A stretch of DNA of 64,000 nucleotides, from NCBI RefSeq assembly GCF_001667735.1, contig NZ_LZJN01000003.1, positions 38,488 to 102,487 on the forward strand, read 5' to 3'. The stretch comes from Mycobacterium sp. E183. Its GTDB lineage: Bacteria; Actinomycetota; Actinomycetes; Mycobacteriales; Mycobacteriaceae. The position numbers were made by a program, and so were the translations under genes. This document shows, one piece after another, positions 14,674 through 26,682 of the stretch. Each line of letters begins with the position of its first letter. Within the stretch, counting starts at the first letter, position 1. The notes below the pieces were generated by a model. The model searched no databases. It had not been told where the DNA came from and saw nothing but the letters and a program-made list of their open reading frames with translations.

Positions 14674-15696
14674 ATGTCAGCAGAGCTGACAAACCTACAG
14701 CTGCTGCACGAGCTCGAACCGGTGGTCGAGAAATGCCTCAACCGGCACGAGAGCATGCACAAGAACTGGAACCCGCACGACTACATCCCGTGGTCCGACG
14801 GGAAGAACTTCTACGCGCTGGGCGGGCAGGACTGGCACCCCGAGGAAAGCCAGCTCTCCGACCTCGCCCAGGTGGCGATGGTGCAGAACCTCATGACGGA
14901 AGACAACCTGCCGTCATACCACCGCGAGATCGCGATGAACTTCGGCTTGGACGGCGCCTGGGGCCAGTGGGTCAACCGGTGGACCGCCGAAGAAAACCGG
15001 CACGGCATCGCGCTGCGCGACTACCTGGTCGTGACCCGCGCCGTGGACCCCGTCGAGCTGGAGAAACTCCGCACCGAGGTGGTGAACCGGGGCTTCAGCC
15101 CGGGCCAGAACCAGCAGGTGCGGGCCGACCTGTTCGCCGAGAGCCTGTTCGACTCGGTCATCTACGTGACCTTCCAGGAGCTGGCGACCCGGATTTCACA
15201 CCGCAACACCGGCAAGGCCTGCAACGAGACCATCGCCGACCAGTTGCTGCAGAAGATCTCCGCCGACGAGAACCTGCACATGATCTTCTACCGCGACGTC
15301 AGCGAGGCCGGGTTCGAGATTGCGCCCAATCAGGCAATGAAAGAGCTGCACAAGGTGCTGCGCAACTTCCAGATGCCCGGCTACCAGGTCCCCGAGTTCC
15401 GGCGCAAGGCCGTCTTCATCGCCGTCGGCGGCGTCTACGACCCGCGCATCCACCTCGACGACGTCGTCATGCCCGTCCTGAAGAAATGGCGCATCTTCGA
15501 GCGCGAGGACTTCACCGGCGAGGCGGCGGCGATGCGCGACGACCTCGCCTTGCTGATCAAGGAACTCGAGCAGGCCTGCGACAAGTTCGAGATCTCGAAG
15601 CAGCGCCAGCTCGAGCGTGAAGCCCGCACCGGCAAGAAGACCACCGCGTTCGAGCTGCACCAGACCGCCGGCAAGCTGGCAATGAGCCGCCGGTAA
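14674..15696 (+). CDS. desA1: Acyl-[acyl-carrier-protein] desaturase DesA1
   Basis: A 340-aa soluble di-iron desaturase introducing a double bond into acyl-ACP, in mycobacteria linked to mycolic acid synthesis. Metal-binding motifs of the plant-type stearoyl-ACP desaturase family are visible: ExxH-type E-E-N-R-H near residue 107 and D-E-N-L-H near residue 206, plus the helix carrying FAESLFDSVIYVTFQE. Length is close to the M. tuberculosis enzyme. The frame is open upstream to 14566, but ATG 14674 has a GGAGGGG ribosome-binding site and gives the family N-terminus (LQLLHELEPVVEKCL). The following dus gene starts 7 bp after its stop. Confidence 0.93.
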   Translation: MSAELTNLQLLHELEPVVEKCLNRHESMHKNWNPHDYIPWSDGKNFYALGGQDWHPEESQLSDLAQVAMVQNLMTEDNLPSYHREIAMNFGLDGAWGQWVNRWTAEENRHGIALRDYLVVTRAVDPVELEKLRTEVVNRGFSPGQNQQVRADLFAESLFDSVIYVTFQELATRISHRNTGKACNETIADQLLQKISADENLHMIFYRDVSEAGFEIAPNQAMKELHKVLRNFQMPGYQVPEFRRKAVFIAVGGVYDPRIHLDDVVMPVLKKWRIFEREDFTGEAAAMRDDLALLIKELEQACDKFEISKQRQLEREARTGKKTTAFELHQTAGKLAMSRR

Positions 15697-15703
15697 CCCA
15701 GCG

Positions 15704-16837
15704 TTGCGCATCGGTCCCATCACGCTCGCCAGCCCGGTGGTGCTGGCCCCGATGGCGGGCGTGACCAACGTCGCATTCCGAACGCTGTGTCGTGAGCTCG
15801 AGCGGTCGAAGGCCGGCACCGTCAGCGGGCTCTACGTCTGCGAGATGGTGACGGCGCGCGCCCTCGTCGAGCGCCACCCGGTCACCATGCACATGACCAC
15901 GTTCGCTCCCGATGAGTCGCCACGCTCGTTGCAGCTCTACACGGTCGACCCGGCGACCACGTACGACGCCGCCCGAATGATCGTCGACGAGGGCCTGGCC
16001 GACCATATCGACATGAATTTCGGCTGTCCGGTGCCCAAGGTGACCAAACGCGGCGGCGGCGCCGCGCTGCCGTACAAGCGGCGGCTGTTCGGCCAGATCG
16101 TCGCGGCGGCCGTGCGTGCCGCCGAGGGTTCCGGGGTGCCGGTGACCGTCAAGTTCCGCGTCGGCATCGACGACGAGCATCACACGCACCTCGACGCCGG
16201 CCGCATCGCCGAGACCGAGGGCGCCGCCGCCGTCGCGCTGCACGCCCGCACGGCGGCGCAGCGCTACTCCGGCACCGCCGACTGGGAACAGATCGCGCTG
16301 CTCAAGCAGCACGTGACGACGATTCCGGTGTTGGGTAACGGCGACATTTACGACGCCAGCGACGCGCTGGCGATGATGGCCAAAACCGGCTGCGACGGCG
16401 TCGTCATCGGCCGCGGCTGCTTGGGTCGCCCCTGGCTTTTCGCCGAACTCTCGGCCGCGTTCACCGGGAGCCCGGCCCCCACCCCGCCCACGTTGGGTGA
16501 AGTCGCCGACATCGTCCGCCGACACGGGCGGCTGCTGGCCGCGCACTTCGGCGAGGACAAGGGCATGCGCGACATCCGCAAGCACATCGGGTGGTACCTG
16601 CACGGCTTTCCGGCCGGCTCGGGGCTGCGCCGGGCGCTGGCGATGGTCAAGACGCTCGACGAACTCGATTCTCTGCTAAGCCAATTGGACGGCACGGTCC
16701 CCTTCCCGGACGCGGCGAGCGGCCCCCGGGGCCGGCAGGGGTCACCCGCCCGCGTGGCGCTGCCCGAAGGCTGGCTGACGGACCCCGACGACTGCACCGT
16801 GCCGGCCGGCGCCGACGTGATGCACTCCGGCGGCTGA
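15704..16837 (+). CDS. dusB: tRNA-dihydrouridine synthase (DusB-like)
   Basis: A 377-aa FMN enzyme reducing uridines in the tRNA D-loop. VVLAPMAGVTNVAFR at the N-terminus binds FMN phosphate-side elements, MNFGCPVPKV carries the catalytic Cys, and PVLGNGDIYDASDA plus DGVVIGRGCLGRPWLF complete the TIM barrel. The C-terminal helical domain (DIRKHIGWYLHGFPAG) binds tRNA. TTG at 15704 is used as start because it gives the standard V/M-R-I-G-P-I N-terminus. The last 50 residues are a Pro/Gly-rich tail. It is co-directional with desA1 with a 7-bp gap. The gap 16838-17057 holds a TACGAT -10-like box (16875-16880) but no convincing gene. Confidence 0.92.
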   Translation: MRIGPITLASPVVLAPMAGVTNVAFRTLCRELERSKAGTVSGLYVCEMVTARALVERHPVTMHMTTFAPDESPRSLQLYTVDPATTYDAARMIVDEGLADHIDMNFGCPVPKVTKRGGGAALPYKRRLFGQIVAAAVRAAEGSGVPVTVKFRVGIDDEHHTHLDAGRIAETEGAAAVALHARTAAQRYSGTADWEQIALLKQHVTTIPVLGNGDIYDASDALAMMAKTGCDGVVIGRGCLGRPWLFAELSAAFTGSPAPTPPTLGEVADIVRRHGRLLAAHFGEDKGMRDIRKHIGWYLHGFPAGSGLRRALAMVKTLDELDSLLSQLDGTVPFPDAASGPRGRQGSPARVALPEGWLTDPDDCTVPAGADVMHSGG

Positions 16838-17057
16838 TCGACCGCTCGAAATCGCGTCCGGACCGATAACTCAGTACGATGTGGACCTTGCTGCATGGCG
16901 CGTTCTGGCGGATCGGTAACGCACCGCCGTCGGAGCGCGACAAAGGAGTGCCACCCACGGGTGGCACGAGCCGCAGCGCCGAGAATGCCGAGCGCTGGGA
17001 CGGCATTGCGCACGGACACGCTGACATCCGCATCAGAGCTTCGGAGGCCGGTAGGAC

Positions 17058-19118
17058 ATGAGTGACGCCGAGGACGCCACTCGCGACGCTCGGCGGGCCG
17101 CGCTGGGCGCCGCCCCGTGGGAGCGGTTCTCCGAGCCCCCGTCCGACTACAGCCTGCACCTATGGCAGACCGGCGCCGCCGTCGAGACCGTCCAGCCGTC
17201 CGCAGCCGACGACGAAGGATCCGGGTCACACACCGGCGGGGGGCTCAGCGTCGCCGACCTGATCGCGAAGCTGGGCGCCCCGTCGACCGGCCGGTCCACG
17301 CACCGCCACGCCGAACCGGAGCCCGAACCCGAACTCGAACTCGAACCGGAGCCCGAACCCGGGCCCGCCGAGGCCGAATCGGACCTCCCGGTCGAGTTGC
17401 GGCAGACGCAGGTTATCGAGGACCTCGCCTACTCGCTCGACGTAATCTCGGAGCTTCCCGACCTCGAGGCCGGCGACGGCCGAAACGGCGACGGGCCGCC
17501 AGCCGAGGGAACTCCCGACGATCACGCGCCTAAACCGCGCCGCCGCCACCGCCCGATGCTGCTGGCCGCTCGCTCGGTGGCGGCGCTGTTTGCCGTGCTG
17601 GCCGTGGCGTTGACCGGCGGGGCGTGGCAGTGGAGCACGTCCAAGAACGCCCGGCTCAACACCGTCAGCGCGCTCGACCAGGGGTCGGATGACATTCGCG
17701 ACCGCAACGGGCAATACGGCGACGAAGACTTCTTGATCGTCGGCATGGACTCGCGCGCCGGCGAGAACGCCAACATGGGCGCCGGTGACACCGAAGACGC
17801 CGGGGGCGCGCGATCGGACACGGTGATGCTGGTCAACATTCCGGCCAACCGCAAACGGGTGGTGGCGGTGTCGTTCCCCCGCGACCTGGCGATCACCCCG
17901 ATGCAATGCGAGGCATGGAACCCAGACACGGGCAAGTACGGGCCCCTTTACGACGCGAAGACCAAGACCTGGGGCCCGAAAATGGTTTACACGGAGACCA
18001 AACTGAACTCGGCATTCGCCTTCGGCGGCCCGAAATGTCTGGTCAAAGAGATCCAGAAATTGTCCGGGTTGAGCATCAACCGCTTCATCGCCGTGGACTT
18101 CGCCGGGTTCGCCAAGATGGTCGACGCCCTGGGCGGCGTGGAGGTGTGCTCGAAATCCGCGTTGCACGACTATGAGCTGGGCACGGTGCTCGATCACGGC
18201 GGCCGCCAAGTCCTCGACGGCCCGACCGCCCTGAATTACGTGCGGGCCCGCCAGGTCACCACCGAAACCAACGGGGACTACGGCCGGATCAAACGCCAGC
18301 AGCTGTTCCTGTCGTCGCTGCTGCGCTCGCTGATCTCCGAGGACACCCTGCTCGACCTCAACAAGCTCAACAACGTCGTCAACATGTTCATCAGCGACAC
18401 CGTCGTCGACAACGTGCAGTCGAAGGACCTGATCCAGCTCGGTCAGTCGTTGCAGGGGATGGCGGCCGGGCACGTCACCTTCGTCACGGTGCCGACCGGC
18501 GTGACCGACCAGAACGGCGACGAACCGCCGCGCATGGGCGACATGCGGGCGCTGTTCGACGCCATCATCAACGACGATCCGCTGCCCGAGGAAAACGACC
18601 AGAACGCAAAGAATTTGGGAACATCCGACGACAAGTCCGGTCAGACGAAGGCGCCCGCCCCCAAGCAAACGCCGGCCCCCACCGCGGCCCCGGAGGCCCG
18701 GCACGAGCAGGTGACCACGACCACGCCGGGCGACGTCACGGTGCGGGTGTCCAACGCGACGACGCAGAGTGGCCTGGCCGCCACGGCCACCAGCCAGCTC
18801 AAGCGCAATGGCTTCAACGTGATGACGCCGGACGATTATCCGAGCTCGATCAACACGACGACGGTGTTGTTCTCGGCCGGCAACGAGCAGGCCGCGGCGA
18901 CCGTCGCGTCGTCGTTCGCCAACGCGAGGGTTCAGCGCGTTTCCGGCTACGGGCAGGTCGTTCAGGTGGTGCTCGGACCCGACTTCAAGTCGGTCGCCAC
19001 CCCGCAGCCGAGCGGATCATCGATCAGCCTGCAGATCGAACGCGGCTCCGGCAGCGCACCGGCCAAGCTCCCCGAGGACCTGACCGTCACCAACGCTGCC
19101 GATACCACCTGCGAGTAA
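17058..19118 (+). CDS. LytR-CpsA-Psr family cell-wall polymer transferase with LytR_C domain
   Basis: A 686-aa type II membrane protein. A cytosolic Glu/Pro-rich N-terminal region (about 1-165) leads to one transmembrane helix (about 172-195, [20 protein letters not shown]). The extracellular LCP domain contains [35 protein letters not shown], and [22 protein letters not shown]. The conserved Asp/Arg residues bind polyprenyl-pyrophosphate. The C-terminal LytR_C domain starts near 560 ([19 protein letters not shown]). LCP proteins attach arabinogalactan to peptidoglycan. It corresponds to Rv0822c by neighbourhood. A Pro-rich linker ([16 protein letters not shown]) joins the last two domains. 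Confidence 0.92.
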   Translation: MSDAEDATRDARRAALGAAPWERFSEPPSDYSLHLWQTGAAVETVQPSAADDEGSGSHTGGGLSVADLIAKLGAPSTGRSTHRHAEPEPEPELELEPEPEPGPAEAESDLPVELRQTQVIEDLAYSLDVISELPDLEAGDGRNGDGPPAEGTPDDHAPKPRRRHRPMLLAARSVAALFAVLAVALTGGAWQWSTSKNARLNTVSALDQGSDDIRDRNGQYGDEDFLIVGMDSRAGENANMGAGDTEDAGGARSDTVMLVNIPANRKRVVAVSFPRDLAITPMQCEAWNPDTGKYGPLYDAKTKTWGPKMVYTETKLNSAFAFGGPKCLVKEIQKLSGLSINRFIAVDFAGFAKMVDALGGVEVCSKSALHDYELGTVLDHGGRQVLDGPTALNYVRARQVTTETNGDYGRIKRQQLFLSSLLRSLISEDTLLDLNKLNNVVNMFISDTVVDNVQSKDLIQLGQSLQGMAAGHVTFVTVPTGVTDQNGDEPPRMGDMRALFDAIINDDPLPEENDQNAKNLGTSDDKSGQTKAPAPKQTPAPTAAPEARHEQVTTTTPGDVTVRVSNATTQSGLAATATSQLKRNGFNVMTPDDYPSSINTTTVLFSAGNEQAAATVASSFANARVQRVSGYGQVVQVVLGPDFKSVATPQPSGSSISLQIERGSGSAPAKLPEDLTVTNAADTTCE
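17312..17361 (+). repeat. Glu-Pro coding repeat inside LCP gene
   Basis: The 20-mer CGAACCGGAGCCCGAACCCG occurs at 17312 and again at 17342 (30-bp period), with GAACTCGAACTCG between. It encodes an alternating E-P/E-L stretch of about 16 residues in the cytosolic N-terminal arm. In-frame hexanucleotide structure makes copy number likely to vary between strains. Confidence 0.75.
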
Positions 19119-19174
19119 GCGCTTTTGGGCGCTCCGCCGCCCGTTTTCGGCCCCGAGAACGTAGGCTTGGCGGT

Positions 19175-19843
19175 ATGCGGACCGCCTACCACGAGCAGCT
19201 CTCGGAGTTATCCGAGCAGCTCGGCGAGATGTGCGGGCTGGCGGGTATCGCGATGGAGCGAGCCACCCAAGCCCTGTTGCAGGCCGACCTGGTGCTGGCC
19301 GAACAAGTGATCTCCGACCACGAAAAGATCGCCACGCTGAGCGCTCGCGCCGAGGAGAGCGCCTTCGTGCTGCTGGCCTTGCAGGCACCGGTCGCCGGTG
19401 ACCTGCGGTCCATCGTGAGCGCGATCCAGATGGTGGCCGACATCGACCGGATGGGCGCGCTGGCCCTGCACGTCGCAAAGATCGCCCGCCGCAGGCACCC
19501 CCAGCACGCGCTCCCCGAAGAGGTCAACGGCTACTTCGCCGAAATGGGCCGGGTCGCAGTCGAATTGGGCAACAGCGCGCAAGAGGTGGTGATGTCCCGC
19601 GATCCGGAGAAGGCCGCCCGGATTCGCGAAGAGGACGACGCGATGGACGATCTGCACCGCCACCTGTTCTCGGTGCTGATGGACCGCGAATGGAAGTACG
19701 GGGTGGCGGCCGCGGTCGATGTCACCCTGCTGGGCCGGTTCTACGAGCGCTTCGCCGACCACGCCGTCGAAGTGGCCAGGCGCGTCATCTTTCAGGCGAC
19801 CGGAAAGCTCCCCGAAGAGGAGACGAAACCGGCCTCGCAATAG
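19175..19843 (+). CDS. phoY2: Phosphate uptake regulator PhoY2 (PhoU family)
   Basis: A 222-aa all-helical protein with two PhoU repeats. Metal-cluster motifs ExxxD/DxxxE are visible in [20 protein letters not shown] and [14 protein letters not shown]. PhoU proteins link the PstSCAB transporter to the SenX3-RegX3 two-component system and repress it when phosphate is plentiful. In mycobacteria PhoY affects persister formation. ATG at 19175 follows TAGGCT (19162-19167) by 7 nt, a leaderless arrangement. It converges with pstB with 9 bp between stops, so transporter and regulator are transcribed separately. Confidence 0.93.
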   Translation: MRTAYHEQLSELSEQLGEMCGLAGIAMERATQALLQADLVLAEQVISDHEKIATLSARAEESAFVLLALQAPVAGDLRSIVSAIQMVADIDRMGALALHVAKIARRRHPQHALPEEVNGYFAEMGRVAVELGNSAQEVVMSRDPEKAARIREEDDAMDDLHRHLFSVLMDREWKYGVAAAVDVTLLGRFYERFADHAVEVARRVIFQATGKLPEEETKPASQ

Positions 19844-19852
19844 GCGGCCGGA

Positions 19853-20629
19853 TCAGCCGAAGCGGCCGGAGATGTAATCCTCCGTCGCCTTCTGGCTGGG
19901 GTTGGAGAAGATCTTCTCGGTGTCGTCGACCTCGATCAACCGCCCCGGCTTGCCGACGGCCTCCAGGTTGAAGAACGCGGTGTAGTCGCTGACCCGCGCG
20001 GCCTGCTGCATGTTGTGGGTGACGATGACGATGGTGTAGTCCTGCTTGAGCTCGCTGATCAGTTCCTCGATGGCCATCGTCGAAATCGGGTCCAGCGCGG
20101 AGCACGGCTCGTCCATGAGCAGCACGTCTGGCTGCACGGCGATCGCCCGCGCGATACACAAGCGCTGTTGCTGCCCGCCGGACAACCCTCCGCCCGGCCT
20201 GTCCAACCGGTCCTTGACCTCATCCCACAGGTTCGCCCCGCGCAGCGAGTACTCGGCCGTCTCGTCGAGCACCTTGCGATTGCGCACACCCTGCAGCTTC
20301 AAACCCGCCACCACGTTGTCACGAATCGACATGGCGGGGAACGGGTTCGGCCGCTGAAACACCATTCCGATCGCCCGGCGCACGCCGACCGGGTCGACTC
20401 CGGCGCCGTAGATGTCCTCGTCGTCGAGGAGCACGTTGCCCTCAACGCGCCCGCCGGGGACCACCTCATGCATCCGGTTGAGCGTGCGCAGCACCGTCGT
20501 CTTGCCGCAACCCGACGGGCCGATGAACGCCGTGACGCTGCGCGGCAGGATCGACAGCGTCACATCCGCGACCGCGTGAAACGAACCGTAGTAGATGTTG
20601 ACGGCTTTGAGGTCCAACCGTTTGGCCAC
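19853..20629 (-). CDS. pstB: Phosphate ABC transporter ATPase PstB (PhoT)
   Basis: A 258-aa ABC ATPase. Walker [10 protein letters not shown] at residues 37-45, Q-loop VFQRPNPFP, signature LSGGQQQR, Walker B VLLMDEP, and switch His in [13 protein letters not shown] are all intact. The PstB hallmark [12 protein letters not shown] is present. It energises high-affinity phosphate uptake through PstA/PstC. It is the last gene of the minus-strand operon pstS-pstC-pstA-pstB, with 13 bp after pstA. The M. tuberculosis counterpart at this locus, phoT, stands alone as I recall; here the complete transporter operon is present. Confidence 0.95.
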   Translation of the reverse strand: MAKRLDLKAVNIYYGSFHAVADVTLSILPRSVTAFIGPSGCGKTTVLRTLNRMHEVVPGGRVEGNVLLDDEDIYGAGVDPVGVRRAIGMVFQRPNPFPAMSIRDNVVAGLKLQGVRNRKVLDETAEYSLRGANLWDEVKDRLDRPGGGLSGGQQQRLCIARAIAVQPDVLLMDEPCSALDPISTMAIEELISELKQDYTIVIVTHNMQQAARVSDYTAFFNLEAVGKPGRLIEVDDTEKIFSNPSQKATEDYISGRFG

Positions 20630-20642
20630 TGACTGCTCCTAC

Positions 20643-21557
20643 CTATGACTTCTTGGTGCCGAGCAATTTCGTTATCACTCGGGCCCCGACATTGATTGTG
20701 GCGATCACCAGGATGAGGGTTAGGGCGGCACCCCACAACCGATCCGTGGGGACCGGGCTCACGCCCGCGCCGGCGCTGGTCTGGTTGTACATCATGCCGG
20801 GTAGCGTCCCCATGAAGCCACTGAAGATGTCGAAGTTCATAGACTGCGCGTAGCCGACCAAGATCAGCAGCGGCGCCGTCTCGCCCATCACCCGGGCCGT
20901 CGCCAGCATGATGCCGGTGATGATGCCGGACAGCCCGGTGGGGATCACCACCCGCAGGATCGTCTTCCACTTCGGTACGCCGAGCGCATAGCTGGCCTCG
21001 CGCAGATCCACCGGGACGATTCGCAGCATCTCCTCGGTGGCTCGCACGATCACCGGGAGCATCAACAGGACCAGGGCCAACGACACCGCGAACTCGGAGC
21101 GGGGCATGCCCAGCGTGGCAACGAACAGGGCGTAGACGAACAAAGCCGCCACGATCGAGGGCACTCCGCTCAGGATGTCGACCATGAACGTGGCCAGCCT
21201 GCCCAGCGCGGTGCCGCCGCCGTATTCGGTCAGGTAGATCGCGAGCATGATGCCGACCGGGATGGAGATGACCGCACATACCAATCCCTGCAACAGCGTG
21301 CCCACGATCGCGTGGTAGGCGCCGCCGCCGGCCACGAAGGCGGTCATGCCCGCTTGCGAGTGCGTCCACCAAACGGTCGATGCAATCGCCCTGGACCCCT
21401 TGGCGACCACCGAGTACAGCACCAGCAGCAGGGGTGTCACCGCGATCACCATCGACAGCGAAACCAGTGCCAGCGCAACGTGATCCGCGGCCCGTCGGCG
21501 CCGGCTCGGCCGCGAGAACGTGCGCGGCTTCAGCGGGCGGTCCAGCATCGAGGTCAT
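20643..21557 (-). CDS. pstA: Phosphate ABC transporter permease PstA
   Basis: A 304-aa inner-membrane permease with six predicted helices. The first is about residues 27-50 (VALALVSLSMVIAVTPLLLV). The BPD_transp_1 coupling loop is seen at EEMLRIVPVDLREASYALGVPKWKT, containing the EAA-like motif that contacts PstB. The ATG at 21557 overlaps the pstC stop by 4 bp (ATGA), which fixes the start against an in-frame ATG farther upstream within pstC. It forms the channel with PstC. Confidence 0.93.
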   Translation of the reverse strand: MTSMLDRPLKPRTFSRPSRRRRAADHVALALVSLSMVIAVTPLLLVLYSVVAKGSRAIASTVWWTHSQAGMTAFVAGGGAYHAIVGTLLQGLVCAVISIPVGIMLAIYLTEYGGGTALGRLATFMVDILSGVPSIVAALFVYALFVATLGMPRSEFAVSLALVLLMLPVIVRATEEMLRIVPVDLREASYALGVPKWKTILRVVIPTGLSGIITGIMLATARVMGETAPLLILVGYAQSMNFDIFSGFMGTLPGMMYNQTSAGAGVSPVPTDRLWGAALTLILVIATINVGARVITKLLGTKKS

Positions 21558-22585
21558 CGGGCGCCCCATCGGGTACCGGCCGCGGCGCCACGCGCCAGGG
21601 CGTCGACGAGGAACGTGAGCACGAAAAGCGCCAGTCCCGCGGCGATGTACGCGCCGGCCTTGTATTGGTCGTTGAATTGGGCGGCGGTGCCCGCAATCTT
21701 GGTCGCGACGGTAGAGCCCCCGTCGAACAGTGACCAGCCGAACATTGCCTGGGTGCCGCGCAGGATGATCAGCAGCGCGACCGTCTCCCCCAGGGCGCGG
21801 CCCAGCCCCAGCACCGCCGCGCTGATGTAGCCCGACCACCCGAACGGCAGCACGATCGTCTTCACCACTTCCCAGCGGGTGGCGCCGAGCGCCAGCATGG
21901 CCTCGATCTGCTCATGCGGTGTCTGGACGAACACCTCGCGGGTGACGGCGGTGATGATCGGCAGGATCATCACCGCCAGGACGATGCCGCCGGTGAAGAT
22001 GGTGCCGCCACCGGCCACCGACGTGTTGCCGTCGGCGAACAAAAAGCACCAACCAAGCGATCGGTTGAGCCAGGTGGCGACGGGTCGCAACTGCGGCGCC
22101 AGGACGTAGAGGCCCCACGCGCCGTAGATGATGGAGGGAACCCCGGCCAGCAGATCGACGGCATAGGCCAACGGGCTGGCCGTGCGCCGCGACGAGTACT
22201 GCGTGATGAAGATGGCGACGCCCAGCGCGACCGGCATGGCGAGCAGCAACGCGAACGCCGACACGAACACGGTGACCTTCAGCAGATCGGAGATGCCGAA
22301 GTGCATCGCCGAGGTGTCGGTGGTGACCCAGTTGCCGTCGTAGGTGAAGAAGTTCTCCCGGTTGCGCTTCAACGCCGGTATCGCGCGCAGCAGCAGGAAT
22401 CCGCCGATCGCGCCGATCACCACCACGATCAGCAGGCCCGAACCGTTGGCGAGCCAGCGGAACACCCGATCCCCGACGTGTGGGCGGGTCTGTCCCCACG
22501 GGTTGATCGGAATCAGCGGCGCCTCGGGGAACGGCGCGGCCACGGTCGCGCCCGAGCCGGCGTCGGTGGGGTTTGGCGTGGTCAC
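21554..22585 (-). CDS. pstC: Phosphate ABC transporter permease PstC
   Basis: A 343-aa permease with a 45-residue cytosolic N-terminus, a first helix near residues 49-71 (GLLIVVVIGAIGGFLLLRAI) and a large periplasmic loop. Five more helices follow. The EAA loop is EQIEAMLALGATRWEVVKTI. It starts at GTG 22585, 48 bp after the pstS stop, and is coupled to pstA by a 4-bp overlap. It works with PstA as the translocation pore for inorganic phosphate. Confidence 0.93.
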   Translation of the reverse strand: MTTPNPTDAGSGATVAAPFPEAPLIPINPWGQTRPHVGDRVFRWLANGSGLLIVVVIGAIGGFLLLRAIPALKRNRENFFTYDGNWVTTDTSAMHFGISDLLKVTVFVSAFALLLAMPVALGVAIFITQYSSRRTASPLAYAVDLLAGVPSIIYGAWGLYVLAPQLRPVATWLNRSLGWCFLFADGNTSVAGGGTIFTGGIVLAVMILPIITAVTREVFVQTPHEQIEAMLALGATRWEVVKTIVLPFGWSGYISAAVLGLGRALGETVALLIILRGTQAMFGWSLFDGGSTVATKIAGTAAQFNDQYKAGAYIAAGLALFVLTFLVDALARGAAAGTRWGAR

Positions 22586-22633
22586 CGTGATCCCGGCACA
22601 GTTCTGTCGCTCCTTACGCCCGGGGCCACTCGG

Positions 22634-23761
22634 TCACTGCAGGGCGTTGATCGCGGCAACCAGCCGCTCTTTGACCTTATCGGGCAGCGGAACATAGCCG
22701 GCCGAGGGAAGGTCGGCCTGCCCGCTGCCGGCGGCCACCGTGAGGAACGACCTGATGGCCCCTGAGGTGTCCGCGTCGGAGCCCTTCGAGCAGACGATCT
22801 CGTACGTCGCCAGAACCAGCGGGTAGGACCGCGGGTCCTGGGAGCTGTACATCGCATTCAGGTCGAGCACCAGGTCGTTGCCGGCGCCGACGAAATTGGC
22901 CGCCCGCACGGCGTTCCCGGCGGTCTCGTTGGTGAGCGGGATGACGCCACCCTTGTTGGTGCCGATTTGGGCGTAGGGCAGGCCGGCCTGGTCGGCGAAG
23001 CCCTTCTCGACGTAACCGATCGCGCCCGGGGTGGCCCGCACCGCCTGCACGACACCGGCCGACTTGGTGGCCCCCTCGCCGACCCCGCCCTGGAACTCGG
23101 TGCCCACGCCCTTGGTCCAGCTCTGCGGTGCGGCGGCCGTCAGAAACTTCTGCACGTTGTCGGTGGTTCCCGACGAGTCCGTCCGGTAGATCGGCGTGAT
23201 CTTGGTGTCGGGCAGTGCGACGCCGGGATTGAGGGCGGCCAGGATCGGGTCGTTCCACGCCATGATCCGCCCGCTGAAGATCTTGGCCAGCGCGTCGCTG
23301 CTGACCACCAACCCGGGCACCCCGGCGAGGTTGTAGACCAGGGCGATCGGCCCGAACACCAGCGGCAGGTCCCAGGCCGGGTTTCCATCGCAGCGCGCGG
23401 AGGCCGGACCGATCTGGTCCGCGGCGAGCGGGGAATCGGCGCCCGCGAAGTCGACATGGCCGGCGATGAACTGCTCGCGCCCGGCGCCGGAACCGGTCGG
23501 GTTGTACGACACGCTCTTGCCCGGGCAGTACTGCCCCCAGACCTGGTTGAACAGCGCCATCGCGTTCTGTTGTGCCGTCGAACCCTCCGCCGTCAGCTTG
23601 TTCTTACCGCTGCACCCCGCAGTGCCCGTGGGCCCGGACGCGGCCGCGGGCGACGCCCCGCGGCGGTTCTGATCGCTGCCACAGCCGGTCAGCGCGCCGC
23701 TGCCTACGGCCACCGCCACGACCAGCGCGGCCAGCGCCCTGCCTCCCCTGTCGAGCCTCAC
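22634..23761 (-). CDS. pstS: Phosphate-binding lipoprotein PstS
   Basis: A 375-aa periplasmic binding lipoprotein. The N-terminus has a basic start, hydrophobic core and lipobox L-T-G-C (Cys near residue 26), so it is anchored to the membrane. Phosphate-binding loops are visible: GSTAQQNAM, GSGAGREQF, AGADSPL and RTDSSGTT. GTG 23761 is chosen because it directly precedes the signal peptide and has AGGAA 9 nt upstream; the frame is open a further 47 codons but that part is not signal-like. It captures phosphate for PstCAB. The promoter would lie in 23762-23923, where a GTTGTTCACCTG stretch may be a RegX3-type half-site, not proven. Confidence 0.92.
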   Translation of the reverse strand: MRLDRGGRALAALVVAVAVGSGALTGCGSDQNRRGASPAAASGPTGTAGCSGKNKLTAEGSTAQQNAMALFNQVWGQYCPGKSVSYNPTGSGAGREQFIAGHVDFAGADSPLAADQIGPASARCDGNPAWDLPLVFGPIALVYNLAGVPGLVVSSDALAKIFSGRIMAWNDPILAALNPGVALPDTKITPIYRTDSSGTTDNVQKFLTAAAPQSWTKGVGTEFQGGVGEGATKSAGVVQAVRATPGAIGYVEKGFADQAGLPYAQIGTNKGGVIPLTNETAGNAVRAANFVGAGNDLVLDLNAMYSSQDPRSYPLVLATYEIVCSKGSDADTSGAIRSFLTVAAGSGQADLPSAGYVPLPDKVKERLVAAINALQ

Positions 23762-23923
23762 CGATCTCGCTTCCTGACGCGTTGTCGTGCCCGCGTGCCG
23801 CCGGCCGTCTCCCATGAGGTTGCCAGGTCGTCGCGAAATTATGCTCCGCCGCAGCCCACGGCTACTTGTCACTAGCAAGCGCAGGTGAACAACCGGGGGC
23901 AAGAGCCCGCCTCCCGCCCGTGG

Positions 23924-25642
<1,719 letters not shown>

Positions 25643-25787
25643 TCACAATTCGCAACGCAACGACGCGTTAGTTGCCAGGTCATCTAACGATAACTTGCCA
25701 CCTGCCACTTTGGTGCGGCGACGACGCAGTGTGAGCGCCGCCACCCGGGTGGTCCGCGACAGCTCGGGCTCAGGGTTACGCGACAAT

Positions 25788-26600
25788 GTGCGGGTGCGCA
25801 AGGTGGCGGTGGCGGTGGCGGGCGTGGCGATCGCCGTGGCCGTGGTGGTGGCCGGGGCAGTCGCCGTGGACTACGGGAGCAGCATCTACGCCGAATACCG
25901 GCTGTCGTGCAGCGTGCGCAAAGCGGCCCATTTGCGGTCCGACCCGTTCGTCGCGATCGTGGCGTTTCCGTTCATCCCGCAGGCGATGCGCGACCACTAC
26001 AACCAGCTGGAGATCAAGGCCAACGCCGTCGACCACGCGACGGTCGGCAAGGCCACCCTCGAAGCCACGATGTACTCGGTCGACCTGAGCCACGCGTCGT
26101 GGCTGATCGGGCCCGATGCCAAGCTGCCGGTGGGCAAACTGGAGAGCCGCGTCATCATCGACTCGACGCACCTGGGCCGGTACCTGGGCATCAGCGATCT
26201 GATGGTCGAGGCGCCCCCCAAGGAAACCAACACCGCCACCGGTGGCGTCACCGCGTCGGGCATCTCCGACAGCCACGGTGTGGTGTTCAGCGGCACCCCG
26301 CACTCGGCCGACTTCGAACACCGGGTCAGCGTCTCGGTGGACCTGTCCATCGCCCCGGACGACCAGGCGACGCTGGTGATCACCCCGACCGGCGTTCTGA
26401 CCGGCGCGGACACCGCGGATCAACCGGTTCCGGATGACAAGCGGGATGCGGTGCTGCGGGCCTTCACGACCCGGGTGCCCAACCAGCGGCTTCCCTTCGG
26501 GGTGGCACCCAAGACCGAGGGGGCGCGCGGCTCCGACGTCATCATCGAGGGCATCAGCTACGGGGTCACCGTCAGCCTGGACGGCTTCAAGCAGTCGTGA
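25788..26600 (+). CDS. lmeA: LmeA-type envelope protein (DUF2993)
   Basis: A 270-aa exported or membrane-anchored protein. After a short basic start, residues about 3-26 (VAVAVAGVAIAVAVVVAGAV) form a signal-anchor, followed by a DUF2993 fold. The mycobacterial member, LmeA (recalled as Rv0817c), is a cell-envelope lipid-binding phosphatase needed for mannan elongation in lipomannan and lipoarabinomannan. GTG 25788 gives exactly the length I recall for that protein; GTG 25794 is a close alternative. The open frame upstream to 25695 is not signal-like. The gene is divergent from glnR. Confidence 0.85.
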   Translation: MRVRKVAVAVAGVAIAVAVVVAGAVAVDYGSSIYAEYRLSCSVRKAAHLRSDPFVAIVAFPFIPQAMRDHYNQLEIKANAVDHATVGKATLEATMYSVDLSHASWLIGPDAKLPVGKLESRVIIDSTHLGRYLGISDLMVEAPPKETNTATGGVTASGISDSHGVVFSGTPHSADFEHRVSVSVDLSIAPDDQATLVITPTGVLTGADTADQPVPDDKRDAVLRAFTTRVPNQRLPFGVAPKTEGARGSDVIIEGISYGVTVSLDGFKQS

Positions 26601-26682
26601 CCCGGTCATCGCCGGGGCGCGCGGGGTGCGCGGCACCCGCCGCAAATTTGATCGCCGTCGGTCATTCGGTAAGCTTGCCGAC

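Noticed and set aside
16879..17061. 60-aa ORF whose stop overlaps the LCP start (ATGA)
   Set aside because: The overlap looked like coupling, but the ORF has no ribosome-binding site, an odd composition and sits in the promoter region; a -10-like box overlaps its start. Support is too weak.
23762..23923. A definite RegX3/Pho box before pstS
   Set aside because: A GTTCACC-like half-site is present, but no convincing second half at a fixed spacing, so it is mentioned only as a possibility.
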